The notes: generated by a model not told the origin, from the letters alone. Shown: positions 49,850 to 59,351, numbered from the stretch's first letter. The stretch: DNA of 64,000 bases from Arthrobacter stackebrandtii (GCF_017876675.1 NZ_JAGIOI010000001.1:2170001-2234000); one strand, 5' to 3'. Numbers and translations are program-made.

Positions 49850-50536
49850 ATGTCTCAGACCAAAACCCCGCAATCAGCCACGTCCAATTCCAAGAAGATG
49901 GTGGTGCTTGTCATCGCCATAGTGGTGGCGCTGGTGGCCCTTGTTGGGGGAGGGGCGCTGCTCTTGGGTGCAATGGAGAAGTCCGACGCCGGACAGGTCG
50001 CCGCAGGCGGGTCGGGCGCCCCGGATCCGGCCGAGGCGGAAAACCGCGAATGGACCGGGACGCTGGACTTCAACGGCAAGGCCATGGACGTGACCCTGTT
50101 CGGGGACAAGGCGCCCCAGGCCGTGGCGTCGTTCCTGCACCTGTCCGAGACGGACTTCTTTGACGGGACGGCCTGCCACCGCCTGACCACTGGCGGCTTC
50201 GACATCCTGCAGTGCGGGGACCCCACCGGCACCGGAACCGGCGGCCCGGGCTATGAGTTTGGCCCCGTCGAGAACGCTCCTGCCGGCAATCTCTACAAGA
50301 AGGGCACGCTCGCCATGGCCCGGACCAGCGATCCAAACAGCAACGGCAGCCAGTTCTTCATCGTCTACGGCGACACCACCATCGATCCCGGTGCGGCCGG
50401 CGGCTACACGGTGTTTGGTGAAGTTGCTGGTGGCCTCGACGCCGTGGAGAAGGTCGCTGCGCAGGGAACTGCCAACGGTGCACAGGACGGGACTCCCGCC
50501 GCCGAAGCGGTGCTTGGGGCGGCCAGCTTCAAGTAG
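49850..50536 (+). CDS. Membrane-anchored cyclophilin-type peptidyl-prolyl isomerase
   Basis: A 228-aa protein from ATG 49850. An N-terminal transmembrane segment (MVVLVIAIVVALVALVGGGA, about 17-36) and a Gly/Ala linker precede a cyclophilin domain: FNGKAMDVTLFGDKAPQAV, TDFFDGTACHRLT, AMARTSDPNSNGSQFFIVYG, YTVFGEVAGGLDAV. The isomerase assists folding of exported proteins. The active-site Arg of cyclophilins (HR in CHRL) and the SQFF motif are present. Confidence 0.92.
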   Translation: MSQTKTPQSATSNSKKMVVLVIAIVVALVALVGGGALLLGAMEKSDAGQVAAGGSGAPDPAEAENREWTGTLDFNGKAMDVTLFGDKAPQAVASFLHLSETDFFDGTACHRLTTGGFDILQCGDPTGTGTGGPGYEFGPVENAPAGNLYKKGTLAMARTSDPNSNGSQFFIVYGDTTIDPGAAGGYTVFGEVAGGLDAVEKVAAQGTANGAQDGTPAAEAVLGAASFK

Positions 50537-50558
50537 CCGCCCCGGCGCGGCAGGGCAC

Positions 50559-51077
50559 CTAGCGGGCGGGTTCGACGTCGAGCAATTCAGCGGAGACGGC
50601 AAAAGCATCCGGTGCCGCAGCCAAAGGTGCCGGCCCGCCGAGCTCCTCGTTGAACACAAAGAAGCGGTAGGTGAGGAAGCGGAAGATGGTGGCCAGGACC
50701 AGGCCCACCACGCCTCCGGCGATGAAGTCGGCCGTGAATGAGGTGAAGCCCAGGACGTAGCGCGAGACAACCTGGCAGGCGAGCACGATGGCCAGCCCCA
50801 GGGCGTTCATCAGAAGGAACATGAGGAACTCGCGCCACACGTGCTCGGTGCGCCGGTGCCGGAAGGTCCAGTAGCGGTTGGCGAACCATGCGAACAACGT
50901 GGCAACGACCGTGGACACCACGCGCGCCTTGACCGTGCTGGATGACATGGGCCCGTGCCACAGGAGTGCGTAGATGCCGTTGTCGATGATCCAGCCCATG
51001 CCACCCACCGTCCCAAACGTCAGGACTTCCCGCCACAGGAGGCCGATGAGATTCCTGACTTTGTCGATGGCGTTCAT
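50559..51077 (-). CDS. GtrA-family membrane protein
   Basis: A 172-aa protein from ATG 51077 (GGAAAGGCCGC upstream) with four transmembrane helices: TFGTVGGMGWIIDNGIYALL, VVATLFAWFANRYWTFR, MFLLMNALGLAIVLACQ and IAGGVVGLVLATIFRF. FANRYWTF with TYRFFVF near the end is the GtrA signature; these proteins help flip or use polyprenyl-linked sugars for cell-wall decoration. Confidence 0.88.
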   Translation of the reverse strand: MNAIDKVRNLIGLLWREVLTFGTVGGMGWIIDNGIYALLWHGPMSSSTVKARVVSTVVATLFAWFANRYWTFRHRRTEHVWREFLMFLLMNALGLAIVLACQVVSRYVLGFTSFTADFIAGGVVGLVLATIFRFLTYRFFVFNEELGGPAPLAAAPDAFAVSAELLDVEPAR

Positions 51078-51433
51078 GCGGCCTTTCCGTGGGGTTCGGG
51101 ACCCGGTGCGCCCATGGCAATGCCCCTGTTGCAAGGGCGTGGCGGGGGCTGATCTGTGCTTACGGTAACGAAACTAACACCAGAATTTTGGGTGGTCGAA
51201 CTGTTGCCGCCATTGTTCCGTTTGTGACGTGGATCATAGCCTGCGCTGGCTGCCGGGCGGGGTCGAAGACGGGCTGTTCATGATGGATGCCAGAGGCGTC
51301 TCAATGGCCAGGGGCTTGTCCGGCACGACGAAAAAGCGGCGCCCGAGTGAAGTATAGATTTTCATCTTTATGTCTAGTAAACTAGACATAAAGGTGTTTT
51401 CTTATCTGGCTGCCCTGTCTAGGAGGTGCCCCC
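51078..51433. other. Divergent intergenic region before the MNT gene
   Basis: This 356-bp region between gtrA-like (minus) and the MNT gene (plus) holds the palindrome at 51366-51393 and AGGAGG before 51434; nothing else supports a gene. Confidence 0.6.
51366..51393 (+). promoter_or_regulatory. Palindromic operator of the MNT-HEPN locus
   Basis: CTTTATGTCTAGT (51366-51378) and its exact complement (51381-51393) flank AA. It lies 41-68 bp before the MNT start, between a likely promoter and the ribosome-binding site AGGAGG, as expected of an autoregulated toxin-antitoxin operator. Confidence 0.6.
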
Positions 51434-52054
51434 ATGCGACTGCAAAATCCCCTGTCTGCTTTGAGCTCGTCCTTGGAAATGGGCATTCTCTACGTCCTGT
51501 GTGGAGCTGATGAGAGCTTTACCGCTCCGCTGATTCACAGGCTGCTCCCGGAAGAAGGCTCTTTGCCGGGGGTGCGGTATGCGCTGCCCGGACTCGTGGA
51601 TCAAGGGATTGTCCTTGAGCGCAAACTGGGAAGAATAAGCACCTTTGCGCTCAACAGAGACCACGTGTTGGCAGGCTTGCTCATGGACATGGCTCAATCC
51701 AAGGCTGTTCTCCTTGGCCGGATTGGGGAGACTGTAGCCTCGTGGAGGATGTCCCCAACCGTTGTCACACTCTTCGGCTCCGCGGCCCGGGGCGACATGC
51801 GCAGTGACAGCGACATCGACTTATTTCTGCTGTTTCCAGATGGCATGGTGGACGGCTCTGTGGAGGATGATGTTGCATCACTCGCCAGCATGGTTGCCTC
51901 CTGGACTGGCAATGATGCCCGGCCTCTCGTCTACACGCATGATGAGGTTGAAGACAATCCACTGTTCAGGGGCATAGTTGACGAAGGAATCCACATCTTT
52001 GGCGACCGCCGAGCCCTTGTTCGGCAAATGCGGCTAAAGCGGGACGCCGCATGA
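51434..52054 (+). CDS. Winged-helix/nucleotidyltransferase (MNT antitoxin-like) protein
   Basis: A 206-aa protein with AGGAGG before ATG 51434. The N-terminal 90 residues are a winged helix (GVRYALPGLVDQGIVLERKL); the C-terminal part is a minimal nucleotidyltransferase: LFGSAARGDMRSDSDIDLFL has the G-S-(x)11-D-x-D triad. MNT proteins can transfer AMP to a HEPN toxin partner and silence it (type VII toxin-antitoxin). The partner gene follows with a 4-bp overlap but is damaged. A palindrome upstream is the likely operator. Confidence 0.82.
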   Translation: MRLQNPLSALSSSLEMGILYVLCGADESFTAPLIHRLLPEEGSLPGVRYALPGLVDQGIVLERKLGRISTFALNRDHVLAGLLMDMAQSKAVLLGRIGETVASWRMSPTVVTLFGSAARGDMRSDSDIDLFLLFPDGMVDGSVEDDVASLASMVASWTGNDARPLVYTHDEVEDNPLFRGIVDEGIHIFGDRRALVRQMRLKRDAA

Positions 52055-52352
52055 GAACTGTCGACGCGGACTCAAATGCCCGACGTGGACGCTTGGCCAA
52101 AGCCAAGCAATTTCAGCAAGTTGTTGCCGATGCGCTGACACTTGTGCAAGACGGTGAGAACATTGCCGACGCCGTTGTGACACTGTGTGTTCACGCTGGG
52201 ATAGCAGCATCGGACGCCGTCTGTCCACGTTGCCGGCCATGAAAACCAAGGCTGGGTACGATTACCGGCCGGTGTCGGCAACGGAACTCAGTCGGGCTAT
52301 TCGGGCCATGGATGCGTTGGTCGACCTTGCCACGATCCAAGCGAGTCGCTGA
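52051..52352 (+). pseudogene. HEPN-like toxin gene with internal deletion and frameshift
   Basis: From ATG 52051 (overlapping the MNT stop) the first frame gives an HEPN-like N-terminus, AKAKQFQQVVADALTLVQDG to HAGIAASDAVC, then PRCRP and a stop. The continuation expected of the family, LSTLPAMKTKAGYDYRPVSA through IRAMDALVDLATIQASR, occurs in another frame from about 52221 to TGA 52350-52352. Relative to intact relatives roughly 30 residues including the RxxxxH-type active segment are absent. The RNase activity is therefore expected to be lost. Reading of the junction is by family memory, not alignment. Confidence 0.7.
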
Positions 52353-52429
52353 AGAGTCTGATTTCCCCGCCACAACCATGTCAGGGAGCCAAAGGCATTG
52401 GTGTGTGACTACGGTGGGACAACGGCAGC

Positions 52430-54850
52430 ATGGCCACCCAAACGACTCGAGGATCCGTGGACCTTTCCAAGAAGTTCAAGAACTGGCTGTTCAACACCCC
52501 GGGAGTGGTCAACACTGCGGGCCTGGACAAAATTGCCGCCCGCGCCGCGGCCCGGGCAGGCGAGATGCTCCACGGCAGCCTGGGGCGGTCCGAAGCCCAC
52601 CGCCTCTTGGACACCGTGGCAGCGGAAGCTGGCCCGGACACTCTCAACTGGAGCGATGCCGCACTTGAGGAATACCTGGCGGCTGCCAGCGTCCTCGCCC
52701 AGGAAGCCCTGGGCATGACACCCTTCGATACGCAGTTGCTGGCGGCAGCCAACATGTTGCGCGGAACCGTGGTGGAGATGGATACCGGCGAAGGAAAAAC
52801 CCTGGTGGGTGCCTTGGTAGCCGGTGCCCACGCCCTGCGGGGGAACCGGGTGCACGTCCTGACCGTCAACGACTACCTCGCGCACCGGGACGCCGACTGG
52901 ATGGGGCCGTTCTTTGGCCGGCTGGGGCTTGCCGCGGCATCGGTGACAGAGGCCAGCGCGGCGCAGGAGCGCCGGCAGGCGTACCTTGCGGACATTGTCT
53001 ACGTCTCCGTCAATGAGCTGGGATTCGACGTGCTGCGGGACCGCTCGTGCACCGAACCGGGGCAGGAAGTCCTCCAGCCCTTCAACGTTTGCATCGTGGA
53101 CGAGATTGATTCCGTCCTGGTGGACGAGGCGACGGTGCCGCTGGTCCTGGCCGGCCGGGCGCGCAGCGAGCTGGAAAGCGTTGACGTGGCGGACTTCGTC
53201 AAGACCCTCAGCTCCGGCACCCATTATGAGGTGGCCCCGGACAAGCGCAACGTGTCCCTCACAGACGCGGGCCTCGCGGCAGTCGAGGCGAGGTGGCCCG
53301 GCGTCGAACTTTATTCGGTGGCCGGCACGCCGCTTTTCTCCTCCGTCAACACGGCCCTGCACGCAGAAGTCCTGCTGCAGCGCGACGTCGACTACATTGT
53401 CCGCGACGGCAAGGCGGAGATCGTCTCTGACTCGCGCGGGCGCGTGGCCTCGCTGCAGCGCTGGCCGGACGGATTGCAGGCGGCGGTGGAGACCAAGGAG
53501 GGGCTGCTCCGAACCGAACAGGGCGAGGTCCTGGACCAGCTGCTGGTGCGTGACCTCATCAAGAGTTTTACGGCCGTGACCGGGATGAGCGGCACGGCCG
53601 TGGCTGTTTCGGAGTACCTGCGCACGCATTACGAGCTCGACGCCGGCCGGATCCCCTCCCACAAGCCGTGCATCCGCAAGGACCTGCCGGAGCGGATCTA
53701 TGCCACCAGCGCCCACCGCGATGCCGCCGTGGTCCTGGCCGCCGTCGAGGCACATGCAACGGGCCGGCCGGTGCTGGTGGGGACACATGACGTGGCGGCA
53801 TCGGAGCGTTTCGCCGGGCTTTTGGCGGCCAGGGGCCTGGAACCCCAGGTCCTCAACGCCCGCAACGACAGCGTGGAGGCGCAGGTGGTGGCTCAGGCCG
53901 GGCGGCGCAGGGCCCTCACCGTGTCAACACAGATGGCCGGCCGCGGCACCGACATCCTCCTCGGCGGGACGCCCGCCAACCCGTCCGCGCACGCGGATGT
54001 GGCCGGGCTCGGCGGCCTGCTGGTCATCATCGTGGGCCGCTTTTACTCACCCCGCCTCGACGCGCAGCTCCGGGGACGTGCCGGGCGGCAGGGCGATCCC
54101 GGCGCCAGCATCATCTACTCCAGCATGGAAGACCCGGCCGCGAACGGCCAGGAAGCGCACGGCCTGGAGCTCACCGAATCTGTGGCCCGGGATGTTGACG
54201 ACGCCGGACTCGTCACCAGGGCGGGCCTGTCTGCCCTGCTGGACCGGGCGCAACGGCTCGCGGAGCAGGAACGGTTCACCACGCAGCAGAACTCCTGGAA
54301 GTACAACGAGCTGATTGCCTACCAGCGCAAGGTCGTGCTGGCCGAGCGGTCACGGGTGCTCCACGAGGCCGGTGCCGCACTGGAAATTCTGGCCGTCCTC
54401 GACGGCAGTCCCGCTGGCATCCCCGCCGGCGGCGCCCCGGGCGAAGGCGGCGGACGTCTGGCGGAGATGGCAGGAATCCTCGGGCAGGAGGAAATGGCGA
54501 GGGTGTGCCGGGAAGTGCTGCTCTTTGAACTCGATGCCTTGTGGAGCGACCACCTGGCACTGCTGTCCGAGCAGCGCGCGGCGATCCACCTACGCGCCCT
54601 GGGCCGGCAGAATCCGCTCGATGAATTCCGCCGCGAAACCATCCGCGCCTTTGAGGGTTTCCTGGACGACGCCCACGCCAATGCGCGCGAAACTGTGGAG
54701 GGCTTGGACGCCACCGGCGGGCAGGTGGACCTGGAAGCAGCCGGCATCCGCCGCGGCTCCACCACCTGGACGTACGTGGTGGACGAGAACCCCTTCGGGA
54801 ACCCCACCGACCAGGCCATCAAGTGGCTGCTGAAAAAGCTGGGCAGGTAG
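52430..54850 (+). CDS. secA2: Accessory Sec translocase ATPase SecA2
   Basis: An 806-aa SecA-like ATPase, shorter than the housekeeping SecA. Walker A MDTGEGKTLVGALVAGAHAL and DEIDSVLVDEATVPLVLAGR, the later ATPase motif TVSTQMAGRGTDILLGG, and RGRAGRQGDPGASIIYSS are all present; the C-terminal zinc-binding tail of SecA1 is absent. Actinobacterial SecA2 exports a subset of proteins. It is single and not next to secY2-type genes. The two LAxTG-anchored proteins 5-8 kb upstream are possible but unproven clients. Confidence 0.92.
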   Translation: MATQTTRGSVDLSKKFKNWLFNTPGVVNTAGLDKIAARAAARAGEMLHGSLGRSEAHRLLDTVAAEAGPDTLNWSDAALEEYLAAASVLAQEALGMTPFDTQLLAAANMLRGTVVEMDTGEGKTLVGALVAGAHALRGNRVHVLTVNDYLAHRDADWMGPFFGRLGLAAASVTEASAAQERRQAYLADIVYVSVNELGFDVLRDRSCTEPGQEVLQPFNVCIVDEIDSVLVDEATVPLVLAGRARSELESVDVADFVKTLSSGTHYEVAPDKRNVSLTDAGLAAVEARWPGVELYSVAGTPLFSSVNTALHAEVLLQRDVDYIVRDGKAEIVSDSRGRVASLQRWPDGLQAAVETKEGLLRTEQGEVLDQLLVRDLIKSFTAVTGMSGTAVAVSEYLRTHYELDAGRIPSHKPCIRKDLPERIYATSAHRDAAVVLAAVEAHATGRPVLVGTHDVAASERFAGLLAARGLEPQVLNARNDSVEAQVVAQAGRRRALTVSTQMAGRGTDILLGGTPANPSAHADVAGLGGLLVIIVGRFYSPRLDAQLRGRAGRQGDPGASIIYSSMEDPAANGQEAHGLELTESVARDVDDAGLVTRAGLSALLDRAQRLAEQERFTTQQNSWKYNELIAYQRKVVLAERSRVLHEAGAALEILAVLDGSPAGIPAGGAPGEGGGRLAEMAGILGQEEMARVCREVLLFELDALWSDHLALLSEQRAAIHLRALGRQNPLDEFRRETIRAFEGFLDDAHANARETVEGLDATGGQVDLEAAGIRRGSTTWTYVVDENPFGNPTDQAIKWLLKKLGR

Positions 54851-54973
54851 CGGCGCCGGAGCCACCGACTCGTTGCGGCCGGGCTGCCGGCCTGCCCAAA
54901 CCGCTATGCGGGCAGGCCAAAAGGGCGAATACTTGAAGGTGCCAACCCTTCAACACTGCAGGAGGCCGCAATC

Positions 54974-55564
54974 ATGGCCAAGCTCATTTATATGGCAATG
55001 ACGTCCCTGGACGGCTATACCAATGACCGTGACGGCAACTTCGACTGGGCCATGCCCGACGACGAGGTGCACGCCTTCGCCAACGACCTGGAACAGGGTG
55101 TGGGCACCCACCTGTACGGCCGCCGGCTCTACGAAACCATGAAGGTGTGGGAGGAATTCTACGGCCGGCCCGACCTCATCAAGGTGGTCCGTGACTACGC
55201 CGACGCCTGGCACCAGATCGACAAGGTGGTCTACTCCCGCACCATGGAATCGACGGCCACGGCGCGGACCCGGATCGAACGCGACTTTGACCCTGCCGCC
55301 GTCCAGGCCATGAAAGCCCAGGCCGGGCAGGACATCTCCGTGGGCGGGGCGAACCTTGCCGGCCAGGCGCTCGCAGCAGGGATCGTGGACGAGATCCACC
55401 TGCTCCTGTTCCCAGTCTTGGTGGGCGGCGGCACCCCGGCCCTGCCCGAACGCCTGAGCACCCCGCTGGAACTGCTGGGCCAGCGCACCTTCGGCAGCGG
55501 CGTCGTGCATCTCCACTATGCGGTGAAGAATGGGGCGGCAGGGGAATTGCCGGCTGGTGCCTAG
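54974..55564 (+). CDS. Dihydrofolate reductase-like (RibD C-terminal) protein
   Basis: A 196-aa protein with GGAGGCCGCA close before ATG 54974. LIYMAMTSLDGYTNDRDGNF, HLYGRRLYETMKVWEEF and the C-terminal DISVGGANLAGQALAAGIVDEI, HLLLFPVLVGGGTPAL fit the DHFR-like/RibD C-terminal reductase family common in actinobacteria. The physiological substrate is unknown; many such proteins are not folate enzymes. The stop overlaps the end of the convergent M50 protease gene by 4 bp. Confidence 0.88.
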   Translation: MAKLIYMAMTSLDGYTNDRDGNFDWAMPDDEVHAFANDLEQGVGTHLYGRRLYETMKVWEEFYGRPDLIKVVRDYADAWHQIDKVVYSRTMESTATARTRIERDFDPAAVQAMKAQAGQDISVGGANLAGQALAAGIVDEIHLLLFPVLVGGGTPALPERLSTPLELLGQRTFGSGVVHLHYAVKNGAAGELPAGA

Positions 55565-56319
55565 ATTGCCAGCATTCCCCACAGCAGCCAGGCCGAAACT
55601 GCCGCGGCGCCGAAGATGACCACGGCGAAGCCGCCGAGCCACAGGAACGGCGGCGTGCGGGTCGCCTGGGCGAGGAGGTACGCGTCCGAACTGCCGAGCT
55701 GGCCACGGCGGCGCGTGTGGACGGCGGCGACCTTGAAGAAGTCGCGCACGGAGCCCACGCCAAGCGCGATGCCGAGGATCAAGACCGCCCAGCCCACGGT
55801 TTCCGCGGTGGCGAACATGACCAGGCACTGGGCTGCGGCCGCGCTGAGCAGGGCCACCATGATGCCGGTGAAGTTGCGCAGGAAGATCAAGGCCAGCAGC
55901 AGGACCAGCGCGCCAATCGACGCCGCGGCGCCGGCCCAGCCCGCCGACACCGACCACACGAGCGCCAGCCCCACCACCGCCGGGGCTGGGTAGCCCCAGA
56001 AACCGGACCAGGTGGCGCCGAAGCCGCGGCGGCCGCTGCTGACCAGCTCGCCGGAATGGTCCAGCCCGATCCGCAGCCCGTGGACCACGCGGCCGGTCAT
56101 GAGTGCGGCGAAGGCGTGCCCGAGTTCGTGCACGAAGGTCACGTACAGCCCGAACCAGCGCCAGGTGGCGTGGGGGATGCTCAGGACCACGGCGGAGGCA
56201 ACGATGAGCAGGAGTGCGCCGATCGGGAAGCTGGGGACGTCGGTGCGGGTGAAGCCGTTGAGGATGGCGGACCACCAGCTGGCGGCGGCGTTGGTCAGGT
56301 CCCCTGCGGCGTCAGTCAT
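55561..56319 (-). CDS. M50-family membrane metalloprotease
   Basis: A 252-aa protein with five or six hydrophobic segments. The zinc motif HELGH appears in YVTFVHELGHAFAALMTGR at about residues 64-68, followed by a hydrophobic region typical of the M50B family. It is smaller than site-2 proteases with PDZ domains. These proteins cleave other membrane proteins in regulated proteolysis; no partner sigma factor or anti-sigma gene lies nearby. Confidence 0.87.
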   Translation of the reverse strand: MTDAAGDLTNAAASWWSAILNGFTRTDVPSFPIGALLLIVASAVVLSIPHATWRWFGLYVTFVHELGHAFAALMTGRVVHGLRIGLDHSGELVSSGRRGFGATWSGFWGYPAPAVVGLALVWSVSAGWAGAAASIGALVLLLALIFLRNFTGIMVALLSAAAAQCLVMFATAETVGWAVLILGIALGVGSVRDFFKVAAVHTRRRGQLGSSDAYLLAQATRTPPFLWLGGFAVVIFGAAAVSAWLLWGMLAI

Positions 56320-56453
56320 TCCAGCAGCGTAGACGATGAAGCTGGCAGCGCCGTTTCGCCTCCACAGCGCCGCCGGCCGATCATGCCCCGAAAGGGATCA
56401 GCCCTGCGTGAAATATCCTTGCACCAGTGCCTGGCTCGGGGTTCGCTGAAGGC

Positions 56454-57497
56454 ATGGCAAACATTTTGATTCTTGGCGGGACCGCGTGGCTGGGCAGGAC
56501 CCTGGCTGAACTGGCGCTGGCGGCCGGGCACGCCGTCACCACCCTGGCCCGCGGGCAGAGCGGCGATTTTCCGGAAGGCGCGGACGCCGTCGTGCTTGAC
56601 CGCGACAACGCGGACGGCGGGCCCAACGGCGGATACGCCCCGGTTGCCGCGCAGGACTGGGACCTGGTGGTGGAGTTGGCCCGGGTTCCCGGGCACGCCC
56701 TGGGCGCGGTGCAGGCGTTGTCGCCGCGGGCCCGGAACTGGGTGCTCGTGTCCTCCTGCTCGGTGTACGCGGACCATTCCAGGCCTGCCGGGGATGAGGG
56801 CGCGCAGCTGTTGCCGGCGCTCGGCCCTCGGGAGGCGTACACGCCGGAGCGGTACGGGGAGGCGAAGGCCGCCTGCGAACAGCTGACCGCGGCGGCCCGG
56901 GACGGCGCGGCGCTGCTGGTGCGGGCGGGGCTGGTCGGCGGACCGGGGGACCCGACCGCCCGCAGCAGCTACTGGCCCCTGCGGCTGGCGGATCCACACC
57001 GGCCGGCCCTGCTGCCCATCGACGACGGCCCACACTACCCGCAGCACGTGCAGCTTGTGGACGTCCGCGACCTGGCCGCCTTCATCCTCGACGCCGGGCT
57101 GGCCGGGCGAACCGGGCCGGTCAACGCGGTGGGCCGGGCGGTCCCGCTGTCCGAGGCGCTCACCGCTGCGGCAGGGGCGGCGCGGACGGGGCCCGGGCCC
57201 GCGGGGCGGGAGTTGTCCGGTTACCCCATTTCCGCCATGGAGGGCGACGGCGTTGCCCCCTGGAGCGGGCCGCGGTCCCTGCCGCTGGTGCTTCCGCCGG
57301 AGACGGCCTACGCCGGGTTTGCGCGCCGCTCGGATGCGCTGGCACTGGAGATGGGGCTGCGGCGGAGGCCCTTGGCGGAGACATTCCGGGACATCATCGC
57401 CGCCGGTGAACCATGGGCCGGGCGGCAGCTCGCCTCGGGTCTCAGCGCGGCGGACGAGGCCTCCCTGCTGGGGGCCCGGGCACGGCCGGCGGGTTGA
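56454..57497 (+). CDS. NAD-dependent epimerase/reductase-like protein
   Basis: A 347-aa protein from ATG 56454. The N-terminal Rossmann motif ILILGGTAWLGRTLAELALA is that of extended short-chain dehydrogenases acting as epimerases or sugar reductases; LVSSCSVYADHSRPAGDEG and YTPERYGEAKAACEQL contain the Ser and YxxxK catalytic residues. The C-terminal part holds VQLVDVRDLAAFILDAG. Substrate unknown. It is close to and divergent from the M50 protease gene. Confidence 0.87.
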   Translation: MANILILGGTAWLGRTLAELALAAGHAVTTLARGQSGDFPEGADAVVLDRDNADGGPNGGYAPVAAQDWDLVVELARVPGHALGAVQALSPRARNWVLVSSCSVYADHSRPAGDEGAQLLPALGPREAYTPERYGEAKAACEQLTAAARDGAALLVRAGLVGGPGDPTARSSYWPLRLADPHRPALLPIDDGPHYPQHVQLVDVRDLAAFILDAGLAGRTGPVNAVGRAVPLSEALTAAAGAARTGPGPAGRELSGYPISAMEGDGVAPWSGPRSLPLVLPPETAYAGFARRSDALALEMGLRRRPLAETFRDIIAAGEPWAGRQLASGLSAADEASLLGARARPAG

Positions 57498-57557
57498 CAA
57501 CCCACCCCCGCCGCATGCAACACTGGGAATGCTCTGTCCCCTATGTCAGGAAATCCG

Positions 57558-57587
57558 TTGACAATTTGGTTCGCTTCCGCCTAATCC
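57558..57587 (+). promoter_or_regulatory. Promoter upstream of the ABC-F gene
   Basis: TTGACA at 57558-57563 is a perfect -35; TAATCC at 57582-57587 follows after 18 bp as a weaker -10. A short peptide frame, MLCPLCQEIR, ends at this -35 box. The ABC-F start is 70 bp downstream, leaving a 70-nt leader. Confidence 0.5.
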
Positions 57588-57659
57588 GCGCCGAAGTAGT
57601 GCACGCCCGTCCTTAAAGGCCCGGCCTGCCCTCGGCGCATTCATTTGCCGAGGAGAACC

Positions 57660-59351
57660 ATGCAGAACACCCATCCCATTTCGCTGTCCCAGCTCACCTT
57701 TTCGTGGCCGGACGGCACCCCTGTCTTTACGGACCTGACCGCCGTGTTTGCCGCGGGCCGCACCGGCCTGGTGGGCCCCAACGGCACGGGCAAGACCGCA
57801 TTGCTGCGCCTGATCGCCGGGGAGCTGGCGCCGAACAGCGGCACGGTTGTGACGGCGTCGAACGTCAGTTATTTGCCGCAAAAGCTCACTTTGCGCACGG
57901 AGCAGACCGTCACCGACCTGCTGGGCCTGGCCGAGAAGCGCCATGCCCTGGCCGCCGTCCTGGCCGGGCACGAAGCCAACATGGCCGAAAACTTGGAGCT
58001 CATCGGCGACGACTGGGACCTGGAGGAACGCGCCGTTGCGCTGCTGGCCGGGTACGGGCTGCCCGCCGCCGGCCCGGACTTCCTGGACCGGACCGTCGGC
58101 ACGCTCTCCGGCGGCGAGGCCATGATCACCGCGCTGGCCGGACTGGAGCTGGCCGCCCGGCCCATCACGCTGCTTGACGAACCCACCAACAACCTGGACC
58201 GTACCGCGCGGAACCGGCTCTACCAGGCGGTGGAACGCTGGCGCGGCACGCTCATTGTGGCCACTCACGACCGCGCCCTGCTGGACCGCGTCGACGCCAT
58301 CGCCGAATTGCGCCCCGTCCGCAGCCGCGCGTGGGAGGGGGAGCGCGTGGAGCTCATCCGGCACGGCGGCAATTGGGAGGTTTACGAGGCCGAGGTCGCC
58401 GCTGAGCGTGAGGCCGCCGAGCGTGCGGTGCGCGACGCCGGCGCCCGGCTTGCCACCGAGAAGCGCCAGCGGATCGAGGCGGAGACCAAGATCGCCCGCC
58501 GTGCCAAGCAGGGCCGCAAGGCGGCGTCAGGGCTGCCGCCGATCATTGCGAATGAGCGCCGCAAGCAGGCCGAACAGTCGGCCGGGAAGGTGCGCGGCAC
58601 CATGGGCAGCCGCGAGACCGACGCCGCCGAGGCGCTCGCCGACGCCCGCGACTCCGTCCGCGCCGACACCCGGATCCGGATCGACCTCCCGGACACAGCC
58701 GTGCCGGCGGGGCGGACGGTGCTGGACGTCCCTGCTGCTGTGGTTTCCCTCGGTCGGATGCACGACGGCGGCGCGCCCCTTGAGCCCGACGCCCGCCTGT
58801 CGCTACGCGGACCCGAGCGGGTGGCGCTGACCGGGCCCAACGGCGTGGGAAAGACGACGCTGTTGAATGCGTTGGGTCCGCTGGCCGCCGTGCCGGTGGG
58901 ATACCTGCGCCAGCGCAACGGGGGAGCCGGAGGTGTCGGTCCAGACCTTGCTGATTCGTGGGAGGGCCTGGACGACTCCCTCACCGTGCTGGAAAACGTG
59001 CGGGCGGCGGCACCGGCGGTGTCCCTGCCGGAGGTGCGCGAGCAGCTCGCCCGGTTCCATTTCCGTGGCAACCTTGCCAACCAGCCCGTGGGGGAGCTCT
59101 CCGGCGGGGAGCGGTTCCGGGTGGCGCTGGCCAGGATCCTGCTCGCCAGCCCGGCGCCGCAGCTGCTTCTCCTGGACGAGCCCACCAACAACCTGGACCT
59201 GGTGTCCACGGAACAGCTGGTCTCCGCGCTCGCCGACTTCAAGGGTGCCCTGGTGGTCTCCAGCCACGACGAGGGGTTTCTTTCCGAGCTGATGCCGGAA
59301 CGGACGTGGGAATTGAGGCGCGCAGAACCGCAGCCGGGGCAGGGAATGTAG
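57660..59351 (+). CDS. ABC-F ribosome-associated ATPase
   Basis: A 563-aa protein from ATG 57660 (GAGGAGAACC upstream) with two ATP-binding cassettes and no membrane span. First: GLVGPNGTGKTALLRLIAG, LSGGEAMITALAGLEL, LLDEPTNNLDRTARNRLY. Linker of basic helical sequence (RRAKQGRKAASGLPP). Second: VALTGPNGVGKTTLLNALG, LSGGERFRVALARILLASP, LLLDEPTNNLDLVSTEQLV. ABC-F proteins bind the ribosome E-site and may confer antibiotic resistance or aid translation; the short linker makes which uncertain. Confidence 0.9.
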   Translation: MQNTHPISLSQLTFSWPDGTPVFTDLTAVFAAGRTGLVGPNGTGKTALLRLIAGELAPNSGTVVTASNVSYLPQKLTLRTEQTVTDLLGLAEKRHALAAVLAGHEANMAENLELIGDDWDLEERAVALLAGYGLPAAGPDFLDRTVGTLSGGEAMITALAGLELAARPITLLDEPTNNLDRTARNRLYQAVERWRGTLIVATHDRALLDRVDAIAELRPVRSRAWEGERVELIRHGGNWEVYEAEVAAEREAAERAVRDAGARLATEKRQRIEAETKIARRAKQGRKAASGLPPIIANERRKQAEQSAGKVRGTMGSRETDAAEALADARDSVRADTRIRIDLPDTAVPAGRTVLDVPAAVVSLGRMHDGGAPLEPDARLSLRGPERVALTGPNGVGKTTLLNALGPLAAVPVGYLRQRNGGAGGVGPDLADSWEGLDDSLTVLENVRAAAPAVSLPEVREQLARFHFRGNLANQPVGELSGGERFRVALARILLASPAPQLLLLDEPTNNLDLVSTEQLVSALADFKGALVVSSHDEGFLSELMPERTWELRRAEPQPGQGM

